64,000 bases of DNA from Salinivirga cyanobacteriivorans (GTDB lineage: Bacteria > Bacteroidota > Bacteroidia > Bacteroidales > Salinivirgaceae). A program made the position numbers and the translations under genes. The notes under the pieces are model-generated. The model saw only the letters and a program-made list of their open reading frames with translations. It was not told where the DNA came from and searched no databases. The DNA lies in assembly GCF_001443605.1 (NCBI RefSeq), contig NZ_CP013118.1:186001-250000 (forward strand). Direction: 5' to 3'. Positions within the stretch are counted from its first letter, which is position 1. Each line of letters starts with the position of its first letter. Of the stretch, positions 33,155 through 42,201 are shown one piece after another.

Positions 33155-35737
33155 TTAGAGCTTATCTAATTGATTGTTAAGATATTCTTTAATCTGCTCA
33201 CGCAACTTTACAACATTGTCCCAATACGATACTTTATAACGTAATCCCTTATTTTGATAACCACCTGTAACCGAAAGATATTCTAACTCTAAAAGATTGT
33301 TTAAATATCGGTGTGTAGCCGATTTACTAAGGTTTAGACTATGCCGGATTTCCCGTTGCATGAATTCATAGTTTTGCGGGTTTTCTTTTGCCAAAACATA
33401 CGCCTTCAGCTGCTCAAAGAACTGCCGCAATGAGCCGTCCAGCTCGTCCACTTTCAAAAAAATACTGTCGAACATGATCTCTACGGCTGTTTTCAGGTCT
33501 TCGGGTTCGGTGATAATTCTGCCCCGGTCATCTCGCTTGCGCTGGTATTGGTGGATTAAGGTCACTTGTTTTACAAAACTCAAAAACAGTTCGTGTAAAC
33601 GCCTTATTTTATGGGCTTGCGGTGGTAGTTTTATCTTGTCGGCATAGGGGTTGATTACTTTCAGCGGCTTTAACATGCGGATGCTGTTTTGCAAAAATTC
33701 CTTTGCTTCAACTTCCAGCTTTTTTTCTATCGTTCCGCTGGCGGTTTTGCTTTGGTAGTTCATGATCTTTTGGGTTTGCTCGCTGCTTTCATCAACGGCC
33801 ACAATAAACATACGGCTCATGTTGTCTTCATAAATTTGTCCGTGCGTGGTGGCGCATATCGAAGCCATCGGGCCGCGAACAATACGCTGTGCGCTGCGGA
33901 TGTTGCCGTTCTCGTCCTTTTGACTGGTAGAGCTGCTGAGCTGTTCGTTGCTGATCAGCTCGCGCCAGGCAAACAAGGCTTCTTCTTTCAGCCCGTCGAT
34001 GTCTTCCAAACAAACCAGTTTCCCTTGAAAATAATATTCATCGTAGTTGTAAAAACTGTTTTCCGTAACACGGGTAAATTTCACTACTCGTTCATCGGGC
34101 ATTAAAGCGGCTATTTTGCTCAAAAGGTGCGTTTTTCCGCTGCCCGAACTGCCTTGTATTAAAGCATGCAGGGTTTCCGGCATTTTGTGGCTGGTGGCTA
34201 TCACAAACAAAAACAAACGGTTATTTTCTTCGCCTACGATGCCGCTTTGGCCGATCAGTTTATTGATCCTGGTGATTAATTCGGGTTTGCTTAAAAATGC
34301 TTTGCATTTCGCTTGTGCTGCTATGCTTAGAGCTTTGTCGTTTGAGTTTTCTTCGGTGGTTTGTTGCAGTTGGTTGTCCCGGTATTCTTCCAGTAAATCA
34401 GTTAATTGTGATAAATCGCTTTCCACCAAATCGCTGCGCATATCCAGTTTTTCCGATGCTTCACGGGCTTCTTTCCGGGATTGTTTTTCTTCGTACAGAT
34501 CTAAGCGGCAGCGGTATTTGGTGCCTGTTTCCAAGTGCTGCACGTCTAAGCTCACCAGCATGCGGTCGAAGGTTTTCGGCAGGCTGCCTTTGATAATGTA
34601 ACGGGCGGTGGGGGTTTCGAAAATTATTTTATTTGGGGTATTAGTGTTTAATGGTGACAGGCCGTTGGTTTCTTGTACTTCTTCGGGTGTAATGGCCTTA
34701 TTGTTAAATTGTTGTATTGTTATATTGTTAGGTGATTTGGGAGTTTTGAGGTTTACAGGTTGCCGTTCTTCGATTAATTGCAGTATTGCTTCCTTGCCAT
34801 AAGTCACGAACATACTATTTACATCCTCGCCATCAGGTGTTGGCACGCTTGTTACTTCAACTCTGCTCAGTAACCTTTGAACGTTTTCTGTATTTTTTAT
34901 TACGCCTTCACGTCCAGCATTGTCTCCATCAAAGAAAAAGATTACTTCTTGCTTCTCGACTCCGCTCGAAGACCATTCTGCAATGGCTGCTTTGTGTTCG
35001 GCGGTTAGGCCGTTGGTGCCGTAGGCGCTTAGTATGGAGACGCTCTGTAGAGCGTCTTTACATTGCAGCAGTGAAGCTGCATCTATGATGGCCTCGGTGA
35101 TGATCAGGGTTTCAGTGTGTTTGTCAGGGTAGTGTGGATAAAGTCCTTTCCGGTTTTCGGTGTAGTAGTGTTTGCCATATTCTGCGTTATAACCGTTGCT
35201 TTCAGTGATTCTTCTGCCATACAGGCTTACGATGTTTCCGTTTTTGTCCTTCAATGGAAAGGTGATGCACTGTTTGAGTTTTTTCCAGTTTACTCCTGAG
35301 TTATAGCCAACTTCTTGTAATTCTTCTAAGCAGCGGTTTCTCAAATATTCTTGTGCTTTGGGGCTGCGTGGGAGGCCTTCTTTTTGCCTGTTAAATAGTT
35401 CGGCAAAGTTTTCGGCCTCCGCAGCCCGCTTGGATGCAATCCCCATTACATCGGTGTTTTGGGTATTTTTTGTTGCGTTGCCATTGGCCAGTTCTGTGGC
35501 CTTTTTCAACGCTGTGTGCTTATCGCAATTTTCTTTGTCCTGGATAAACTGTATTACATCGCCGGTTTTACCACAGCCAAAGCAGTTGTAAGTGTTAGTG
35601 TCTGTATAAATCTTGCAGCTGGGCTTGTCGTCCTTGTGGAACGGGCATATAATATGATCATTCTTATTCATTTTAATGCCATAATGCGCCAAAACACCCG
35701 CTATGGGCAGCCGTTTTTTGATGTCGGGGATTTGCAT
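33155..35737 (-). CDS. Primase-helicase (unit 4)
   Basis: 860 aa with CHC2 finger, Toprim, P-loop and a winged helix of a third type (SKSATHRYLNNLLELEYLSVTGGYQNKGLRYKV), ending LNNQLDKL. Two dyad repeats sit in frame in the Toprim part: GAGACGCTCTGTAGAGCGTC at 35037-35056 (encoding KDALQSVS) and a CTTCTCGACTCCGCTCGAAG hairpin near 34953-34972 (encoding SSSGVEK), directly before the FFFDGDNAG motif, which is kept. Linker differs from unit 5; ends of the gene are nearly the same. Confidence 0.85.
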   Translation of the reverse strand: MQIPDIKKRLPIAGVLAHYGIKMNKNDHIICPFHKDDKPSCKIYTDTNTYNCFGCGKTGDVIQFIQDKENCDKHTALKKATELANGNATKNTQNTDVMGIASKRAAEAENFAELFNRQKEGLPRSPKAQEYLRNRCLEELQEVGYNSGVNWKKLKQCITFPLKDKNGNIVSLYGRRITESNGYNAEYGKHYYTENRKGLYPHYPDKHTETLIITEAIIDAASLLQCKDALQSVSILSAYGTNGLTAEHKAAIAEWSSSGVEKQEVIFFFDGDNAGREGVIKNTENVQRLLSRVEVTSVPTPDGEDVNSMFVTYGKEAILQLIEERQPVNLKTPKSPNNITIQQFNNKAITPEEVQETNGLSPLNTNTPNKIIFETPTARYIIKGSLPKTFDRMLVSLDVQHLETGTKYRCRLDLYEEKQSRKEAREASEKLDMRSDLVESDLSQLTDLLEEYRDNQLQQTTEENSNDKALSIAAQAKCKAFLSKPELITRINKLIGQSGIVGEENNRLFLFVIATSHKMPETLHALIQGSSGSGKTHLLSKIAALMPDERVVKFTRVTENSFYNYDEYYFQGKLVCLEDIDGLKEEALFAWRELISNEQLSSSTSQKDENGNIRSAQRIVRGPMASICATTHGQIYEDNMSRMFIVAVDESSEQTQKIMNYQSKTASGTIEKKLEVEAKEFLQNSIRMLKPLKVINPYADKIKLPPQAHKIRRLHELFLSFVKQVTLIHQYQRKRDDRGRIITEPEDLKTAVEIMFDSIFLKVDELDGSLRQFFEQLKAYVLAKENPQNYEFMQREIRHSLNLSKSATHRYLNNLLELEYLSVTGGYQNKGLRYKVSYWDNVVKLREQIKEYLNNQLDKL

Positions 35738-35776
35738 GGGGAAAAAAGTTTAAAATTATTTATTTGATAAACATGT

Positions 35777-35853
35777 GATACAAAAGTATCTTTCTTTTTC
35801 CAAACTACAAAATAAAACCTGTTTCTTTAGGTAAATTAATTTATCTAAATTTG
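35777..35853. promoter_or_regulatory. Operator dyads and promoter of the unit 4 regulator
   Basis: GATAC-AAAA-GTATC perfect dyad (35777-35790) and AGGTAAATTAATTTATCT near-perfect dyad (35829-35846); the latter overlaps the promoter box TAAATTTG (35846-35853), 37 bases before the ATG. Binding would repress the regulator itself and possibly the divergent primase. Confidence 0.6.
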
Positions 35854-35889
35854 CGGAATTAACACTAAATCAAGACTCTTTAGATACAT

Positions 35890-36231
35890 ATGTTAAACAT
35901 AGGAGAACGTATTATACAGCTCAGGAAGGCTAAAAACTGGTCTCAAGATGAACTAGCGAAGCATGTTAATGCTTCCCGTATCATGATTGGCAAGTATGAG
36001 CGTGGTGATAACGCACCATCTGTTGAAGTGCTTTTGAAGCTGGCTAAAGCTTTCGGGGTAAGTCTTGATTATTTGGTAGGTGAAGGCGTTAACGCTGCTT
36101 TTGATAAAGAGATGATTAACAGACTGGAAAATGTAGAAAACCTACCACAAGAAGAAAAGGAAAGGATTTTTCATTTCATTGACCTCATTATTAGAGATCA
36201 TAAAGCTGGACAAGCATACGCAAATAAATAA
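35890..36231 (+). CDS. XRE-family regulator (unit 4)
   Basis: 113 aa; helix-turn-helix NWSQDELAKHVNASRIMIGKYERGDNAPS, then SLDYLVGEGVN, tail ENLPQEEKERIFHFIDLIIRD and ending GQAYANK. Identical to the unit 5 regulator (44937-45278). Confidence 0.85.
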   Translation: MLNIGERIIQLRKAKNWSQDELAKHVNASRIMIGKYERGDNAPSVEVLLKLAKAFGVSLDYLVGEGVNAAFDKEMINRLENVENLPQEEKERIFHFIDLIIRDHKAGQAYANK

Positions 36232-36249
36232 ACTTTGAACCGTTTACAT

Positions 36250-36279
36250 ACATGGTCCAAGCGGACGCTTGAACCATGT
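36250..36279. terminator. Hairpin between convergent regulator and immunity genes (unit 4)
   Basis: ACATGGTcCAAGCG-GA-CGCTTGaACCATGT, a 14-bp stem with one mismatch and a 2-base loop, followed by AGTATTTTAAT. It lies between convergent stops, so it could terminate both transcripts. The unit 1 version has a repeat inserted in its loop. Confidence 0.5.
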
Positions 36280-36292
36280 AGTATTTTAATAC

Positions 36293-36841
36293 TTACAACC
36301 TTGGACTAGTTGGGGAATATTTAATAAATTCTTCTTTAGTAGGAAACAACTTAAAAATATCATGTAGCCCTTTACAATCCCGTTGATACATAATTAGAAT
36401 ACTATCACCTTTTTCAAGACCATTAGTATCATCATTTAATGTAATGGTCCATATATTTTTTAATGAATCTTGTTTAAATGTGACAATTAAAGTGTTTGTT
36501 AATTTCCCAACTCTATTGCTCATAACATAAGCTTTTCTTATAGTATCAGACTTTTGTTCAACTATCGATTCTTTGATTTTTTGACGAAGAAAAATTGAAC
36601 CCAAAATCAATACCATGGGTATTACTGAATTATACAATAATTTCCATTTTTTGATTTTTTGAATTCTGCTATAAATTAAACCTATGAATGGAATAAAAAC
36701 TATAAAAACAATATCGTAAATACTAAAAAAATGCTCTTTTGAATAAAACTGACAAGCATTTATAACTTTAATTATACCAGTATATAGAAATACAAAAAGT
36801 ATATTTATGATGATATAAAATATATTAATTGTTGATTTCAT
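36293..36841 (-). CDS. Integral membrane putative immunity protein (unit 4)
   Basis: 182 aa from MKSTINIFYIIIN, a start that overlaps the toxin-tip stop by 17 bases; a longer frame to 36901 is unlikely. Three hydrophobic segments (IFYIIINILFVFLYTGII, IYDIVFIVFIPFIGLIY, NSVIPMVLILGSIF) precede a soluble C-terminal domain. Very AT-rich. The gene's end overlaps the boundary motif. Multi-pass immunity proteins are typical of pore-forming or membrane-acting toxins, so this may point to the activity of the tip. Confidence 0.55.
   Translation of the reverse strand: MKSTINIFYIIINILFVFLYTGIIKVINACQFYSKEHFFSIYDIVFIVFIPFIGLIYSRIQKIKKWKLLYNSVIPMVLILGSIFLRQKIKESIVEQKSDTIRKAYVMSNRVGKLTNTLIVTFKQDSLKNIWTITLNDDTNGLEKGDSILIMYQRDCKGLHDIFKLFPTKEEFIKYSPTSPRL
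36300..36315. repeat. Tip-cassette boundary motif (unit 4)
   Basis: CTTGGACTAGTTGGGG. Sequence identity between units 4 and 5 runs up to this motif and stops right after it, making it the edge of the exchanged toxin/immunity cassette. It contains a TTGG direct repeat around ACTAG. Confidence 0.6.
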
Positions 36842-39077
36842 CCTCAATTTCAATTTTATCTGATTCAATAAAATAAGATTCAACAACTTCTTTACTTGCA
36901 TTTTGCAACACAGAGTTTATTCCATTGGCTCCTTTTTCAATAATTATTAAAATTCCATTAGTTTCTGTTAATTTTGAAAAATAGTGCTCATCGCCAACAA
37001 TTTTATGATAATAACTGGTAGCCTCAAAGGAATTATCAAAATAATTTGATATGTTCATTGTTTGACCATGAATAGTAATGGTATTTGAAAAATTACTATT
37101 TTCAATAATAGAATTTAATACATTATTGTATTCATTTGGTGATGTTGCAATATTATCCAAAAAGATTAGCATTCGATTTACATCATTTGTATTAGAAAAT
37201 AAGTTTACTAACAATTCCCGATTTTCAACTCCATACTTGTCAATAACATTTTTTAGTCTTTGAAAATTTCTACCGCTTAATGCAGCCATATTAAACTGGG
37301 CATCCAGTAAAATATCCATAGCATTTGCTCCATTTTCTGTAGACAATACATTTTTATAAAGACTTTTTGTATTTTCATTATTTAAAATTTCATCCAAACC
37401 AAGTGACTTATACAATAGATCTCCAGTGTTTTCATTACTAAAGTTAGCCTTATTCTTGAAATAATAATACGCTTTCTTCGTAAATGAACAGTTTTGTGTA
37501 ATTAACCCCATTAATTTATTGGAAATACTTCCAACTACTGCAGGAATTAAACACTGTATTGCCCCGATAGTCAAATTACTATAAAAATCTTCCTCGCTAT
37601 CAAACAGGTTTTCAATTGTTTGAACATCTAAACCAATAACACAATCAAATGCTGCTTGACTAATTTGACTTTGCGGATTTACAACCTCCTTTAAACCAGC
37701 AATAATGGCATCAAGCATTATTTCATCCCACTCATAAGAATCAATAGAAAAAATTTCATTTACTATTATATTACTTAGTAATTCTGTAAATGCACCCAAA
37801 AGAAATTTTTTAGTTGAGTTTTCGGCTAAATCCTTAACAGCTTCTTTTAATAGAAATGTTGCATAATCAGCCGCTAAGCGATTTGCAAAATATGCAATTA
37901 ATACATCATGTGAAACATTCGAAGCAAAATCAGCCCATGCAAAAGTTGCATAATCAGTTCCAAAACATTCTATATATTGGCTATAATAATTATCTACTGA
38001 CTTGGCTGGTGCAACACCATTTACTTCCTGTTCTACTATCCCCTGTGCTAAAACACCTCCTTGGCTAATATAGGTGTACCTATAAGCCAAATCACTAAAG
38101 TCATATTCATATAGTACAGTTTGACCTGTTTGGTTTGATTTAACAAAATCAATAGCATTTTCATTATAGTTCTCTGGTACTCCATCCCACAGATCAACCG
38201 TTGAAAAAATATAATCACAATCAACCGTAGTTAATTGCTCAAATTGGTATAATTGTTTTAAATGTGCTAAAGTGATGGAATTATCACTACTTAATTTCAA
38301 CGCCAAAGGCTGGCACCAAATATTTGATTGAGGATTTGTTATTACTCCGGCTTCTTCAACCAAATATCCATAAAAAGCAAAGCTTTTGTTTGCTGTTTTC
38401 TCGGATATGTAATTGCAAAGTGCAATTAAAGAGTCATTATCATAATCTGTGGCTGAGTAATTTTCTACAACATAGAAAAATAATTGTTCTCCACTTCCTG
38501 CTTCCAAACCATCGGTATTTATGTCACATAGCGTACCTTCACAATCTGAAATATTTGCCTCAGCATACAGAATTGGAAAATCAACAATATCACCGTCAAT
38601 AGTATTATTGGATACTAAATGTTCATTTTCTGCGGGGAACGTGTATTTGCATGCGCATGTCTCAATATAATTATTTGAGATGTACTTATATCCGTAAGAT
38701 AGAATGGCTTCATTTATATTTGCTGCTATATATCCGGAATATTTACACTCTTCTAATTGACTTTCTACTGTTGATGTTATAACTGGCTTAACACCATTAT
38801 TTGTTGATTGGGTGAGATTGTGTGCCTCCAACTCCGCTAAATCAAAGTAACCTAGAAAATCAGCAGAAGTAGTTCCAGCTGTATAAGTTTTATTTCCGTT
38901 ATCATTTACGACAAATCGAATTAATTGCCCATCACCGGAGAATTCTCCACTAACAATATTAGGAATTTTAATTGCTTTATTTGAAGGTGTTAATAAAACA
39001 TCTTCTTCAGTTAACAAATATCCTTTTAAAGCACCTGAATCAGTTGTTAAGCGGCCGATCATCTCCCCCTCTTCCAC
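36825..39077 (-). CDS. Orphan toxin tip of unit 4, unassigned (no start codon)
   Basis: 750 codons after the core. A long beta-rich linker with Cys-containing segments (about 1-300) leads to a helical, hydrophobic pre-toxin-like stretch (about 410-520: AAFDCVIGLDVQTIENLFDS, IPAVVGSISNKLMGLI). The last 130 residues end in TIHGQTMNISNYFDNSF and HKIVGDEHYFSKLTETNG. No known catalytic motif recognised. GC content is clearly lower than in the backbone genes. Confidence 0.6.
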   Translation of the reverse strand: MEEGEMIGRLTTDSGALKGYLLTEEDVLLTPSNKAIKIPNIVSGEFSGDGQLIRFVVNDNGNKTYTAGTTSADFLGYFDLAELEAHNLTQSTNNGVKPVITSTVESQLEECKYSGYIAANINEAILSYGYKYISNNYIETCACKYTFPAENEHLVSNNTIDGDIVDFPILYAEANISDCEGTLCDINTDGLEAGSGEQLFFYVVENYSATDYDNDSLIALCNYISEKTANKSFAFYGYLVEEAGVITNPQSNIWCQPLALKLSSDNSITLAHLKQLYQFEQLTTVDCDYIFSTVDLWDGVPENYNENAIDFVKSNQTGQTVLYEYDFSDLAYRYTYISQGGVLAQGIVEQEVNGVAPAKSVDNYYSQYIECFGTDYATFAWADFASNVSHDVLIAYFANRLAADYATFLLKEAVKDLAENSTKKFLLGAFTELLSNIIVNEIFSIDSYEWDEIMLDAIIAGLKEVVNPQSQISQAAFDCVIGLDVQTIENLFDSEEDFYSNLTIGAIQCLIPAVVGSISNKLMGLITQNCSFTKKAYYYFKNKANFSNENTGDLLYKSLGLDEILNNENTKSLYKNVLSTENGANAMDILLDAQFNMAALSGRNFQRLKNVIDKYGVENRELLVNLFSNTNDVNRMLIFLDNIATSPNEYNNVLNSIIENSNFSNTITIHGQTMNISNYFDNSFEATSYYHKIVGDEHYFSKLTETNGILIIIEKGANGINSVLQNASKEVVESYFIESDKIEIEDEINN

Positions 39078-39138
39078 ATCCTCAAAGATATGCCAACCGC
39101 CTTCGGGATTATGGATATAGTCCCATTGGTATTTCCAA
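39073..39138 (-). repeat. Toxin-tip junction core, copy 5
   Basis: 19-mer at 39120-39138. The coding part is a diverged copy (GGGATTATGGATATAG), giving WKYQWDYIHNPEGG, showing that the peptide, not only the DNA, is conserved on the tip side. Confidence 0.8.
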
Positions 39139-39301
39139 GTGAACGGAAAAAATGATCGTCAATGATGCTTTTATACATGCTTTTATCAAAGAACGTCGTG
39201 CTATAAACACACTTTCAAATATATAAAAATCGGCCATACTTTTTCTTTCAATTGAAAAGTTCATTTGAAGAAAAAAAAGACCACAGGTTTATTTTTTAAA
39301 A

Positions 39302-40698
39302 CATTACTGTCCGATAAAAGCACGGAATTGATCAATTGATTTTTCAAAACTATGATTTTCTGAGAATTAAGGTTTGCATTTAATGAATTTTTTAAAGTAA
39401 GCCTCAGAATAGAGAGGGCTGCATCAATTCGTCATAAGTTTTCTGCCAATCTTTGTCCGGATGCTCAAGAAACCTGAATAAATGAATGTAGTTAAACAAA
39501 TGAATTTTACAGAAGCTAACTAAATTGGAAAACGCCCATTTCCTCTTGAGCGTTTTTTGGATAACAGTCATCAATAGGTTTGCGATTAAGGCACAGTATA
39601 TCTGTATTTTAATCGCATTTTCATTGTCCCCGAGAAAATATTTTAGCGGGAAATTTTGTTTTAATTGTTTGAACAGAAGTTCAATTTGCCATCGTAGTTT
39701 GTAAATAGCAGCTATTAAATCAGCCCTCATTTCAAACAAGTTAGTTAAAAACTCAAACCGTCTTTTAAGGTTTCTGTCGTAGAACTGGACTTTACGCAGC
39801 TTTAAAGGGCGTGTGTTATTCTCATATTTTACCTGAACTTCTATGATTTCATCTTTTTCAACCCCACTATGAATATGTTCTTCTATCTTACAATCATTTA
39901 GCGTTTTATATGCTGCATTGTCTTTTATTCGGGTGACAAAACCTGTATCTGTTTGCGAAAATTTATCAAAGGCTTTGTAGTCATTATAGCCTTTGTCAAA
40001 TACGTATATTGTGTTTGCATTATGCTTAAGATTATTTAACAATACATGTTCATGAGTGGCAGCACTGGTGAGCCAAACCATCTTGGGTGCAGTTTCGTCT
40101 GCATTTATCGTTGCATGAAGTTTTATACCGCCTTTCTTTTTACCGGTTTTAGGATGCCGTCCAACACACTTCAATATATCCTTAAACAAACTGATGGTTG
40201 AGCTGTCAATAATCTCTACTTGTTTGTTTATTACATCTTTAATTCTGCTGTCCGAAATATAATGACCATATTGTTTGAGTAGCTTATTGTAGATTTCTCC
40301 GAACACATCACAATCTCTACGTTTATTTGAATCTGACAAGGTACTTTTCTTTGGAATATGATTTAACTGAAAATGTTTGGTTTTACCTGATAAACCAAGC
40401 ATTGCGCCACTTACTTCGCGTAAAGATGTGCATTTAGCAAAAGAACAAAACAGCATGCTAATTAAGTGATCTTTAGTTTTAAACTTCTTTACATAGTGAT
40501 CCGAACCGTGCTTTTTTGCACTTGCAGTAATGATTTTTGAATCAATTAAGGAAATCAGCTGTCCGAAAACCGATGTTCCAAAAAAATGTGTAGTTTTATC
40601 CATAAGTAGAGTGTTTGTGGTAAAACAAATCTACTAAAAAAGAGAGAAGGAAGGCTACTGCAGTCTTCCTCCTCTCAAATTTTTATCGGACAACAGTG
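39302..40698 (-). mobile_element. IS4-family insertion sequence, copy 2
   Basis: 1397 bp with the same ends as copy 1 and a 9-bp target duplication TTTTTAAAA (39293-39301 and 40699-40707). Inserted in non-coding DNA. Confidence 0.9.
39404..40603 (-). CDS. IS4-family transposase (copy 2)
   Basis: 399 aa, nearly identical to the protein at 22986-24185, with complete DDE motifs; two recent insertions of the same IS in one array indicate that it is or was recently active here. Confidence 0.93.
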   Translation of the reverse strand: MDKTTHFFGTSVFGQLISLIDSKIITASAKKHGSDHYVKKFKTKDHLISMLFCSFAKCTSLREVSGAMLGLSGKTKHFQLNHIPKKSTLSDSNKRRDCDVFGEIYNKLLKQYGHYISDSRIKDVINKQVEIIDSSTISLFKDILKCVGRHPKTGKKKGGIKLHATINADETAPKMVWLTSAATHEHVLLNNLKHNANTIYVFDKGYNDYKAFDKFSQTDTGFVTRIKDNAAYKTLNDCKIEEHIHSGVEKDEIIEVQVKYENNTRPLKLRKVQFYDRNLKRRFEFLTNLFEMRADLIAAIYKLRWQIELLFKQLKQNFPLKYFLGDNENAIKIQIYCALIANLLMTVIQKTLKRKWAFSNLVSFCKIHLFNYIHLFRFLEHPDKDWQKTYDELMQPSLF

Positions 40699-41498
40699 TT
40701 TTTAAAAGAAAAACAAAAAAAAGAAAGCCATACCGCAAGGTAAGGCGGAAAGGGCTGTCAAGGCTGACGGCAAAAGAGTTTTACCATAAAAATCAATCTC
40801 TTAAAACTGTTTTGCCGGAACTCGCCTTGGCCTTTACTGCCCTTGGAGCCGGCTTAAATTGGGCTTCCTTTTTTTGCTTTCCGGAAGTCAAAAATTGCTT
40901 TGTTTAAAGTCTTTAACCTGCTGAACAATGGTAACTTGTGCGTAAGGAAAAAGTGCCTAAAGCAAGCGGAGGGAAAGCGGATGCAATGAGCGATGCCCTG
41001 AGCGTAGTCGAAGGGTGAAGCGGATTGCAGACGCTGTGCAGCGATAGCGAGCCGCCTGCGAGTGCGGCCGAGGCCTGCCGGGTAAAAGCCGACCTTAGAA
41101 GGCTGAGCGGCAGTGCTGTTTACAGTGAGCTTTGGCGCAGGTTTTTGATCGTGTCGTCGGATGGAGCGATGGCTCAAAAACTGTGACAAAGGCGAACCGA
41201 GGACGCCAGCAGGCTCGCTTAACTCGGGCAGCGGTTGGCTGTGACTGCGATGTGGAGTTTACGGAACATGGCAGGCGCAGACAAAGGAGCTGCCAATGAG
41301 GAAGATTGAGGAACGCAAAAAACATGACAAGCTCGTATCCGCCAGCTGGCGGAGGAGACCCGCAGGGCGGCACAGCGCTTTTTTATTCAATTGAAAAAAA
41401 TAAAATGTCATAAAAATGTGCTGTGACGGCTTGGCCATGGGTTTTTGCTGACGAGTGATGACGAATACCGCTTTTCCGGGTCGTGCGGTGGGGGTTAT

Positions 41499-42065
41499 TT
41501 ACAACTCCTGCCATCCTTTAAAATCTTTAAATTCTTCAAAGGCCGATTCCCATATCTCAGAGGCTTCCTGTGCCCGGGTTTGTGGTATGAGTTCGTAGTT
41601 CTGCAGTTGACGGTAGCCTTTGCCGTTTTTCCGGATTAGATTTAATTCCCGTAAGCCTTGTAAAATGCGATTGCAACTGGTTTTTGATTTTCCGGTAAGT
41701 GCTTGTAAATCCCTCCAATTGAAAGAAGAAGATAAACCGATTTCATCAAACAAGATTTGATAATAATTTCTTATATTGCCCGATATATCAAGCTTTTGGG
41801 CTGTAAACAATGGACTGATCAACATTAAAGCTGTTGCATAATCTTCTCTTTGGCTGATGTAATTTCCCTCGCTGTCTTTTTGCCTGTAGAGCTTATTGAT
41901 TACCGTTAATGAGTGTACCAGTGATTCATAAAGTATGCGTACATCGTTCTGTAAAATGGTGCTGCTTTCTATTTCTGTGGTTGGGTCGTGTACTGTTGTT
42001 GCCCTTGGGAACAGGTTCTTTAAGGCGATTACTAAGCTTGTTATTTTTAGGTATCTGCATTCCAT
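41499..42065 (-). CDS. Helicase-tail-like winged-helix protein (unit 5)
   Basis: Same sequence as 32452-33018 (offset 9047). ATG start MECRYLK chosen; frame open to 42170. The two recombinase-less units share it exactly, so its loss of XerAB is ancestral to both. Confidence 0.6.
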   Translation of the reverse strand: MECRYLKITSLVIALKNLFPRATTVHDPTTEIESSTILQNDVRILYESLVHSLTVINKLYRQKDSEGNYISQREDYATALMLISPLFTAQKLDISGNIRNYYQILFDEIGLSSSFNWRDLQALTGKSKTSCNRILQGLRELNLIRKNGKGYRQLQNYELIPQTRAQEASEIWESAFEEFKDFKGWQEL

Positions 42066-42098
42066 TGTTTTTTCAATATCTCTATTAACACTTTTCGT

Positions 42099-42180
42099 GG
42101 GACGCGGGACGCAAAGGGTTTTTTCCAGTAATGACGCAGGTTCTATCGTCCCATTTGGCGTTCCACCCACTTTGGGACGC
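42099..42180. repeat. Iteron-like repeats, GTCCC type (unit 5)
   Basis: Same as 33052-33133: GGGACGC tandem, CGTCCC and GGGACGC near the primase stop. Confidence 0.65.
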
Positions 42181-42201
42181 TAGATATTTACCGGCTTAAT
42201 T

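Larger units (their letters stand above)
39139..41498. other. Conserved non-coding region of unit 5, split by IS4
   Basis: Left part 39139-39301, right part 40699-41498; joined, it is an allele B region. It has a private change near 40985-41015, where CGATGCCCTGAGCGTAGTCG, a dispersed dyad repeat, replaces the AGTGAAGTGAGGAACG stretch. The terminal stem has the short loop. No gene besides the IS4 transposase. Confidence 0.55.
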
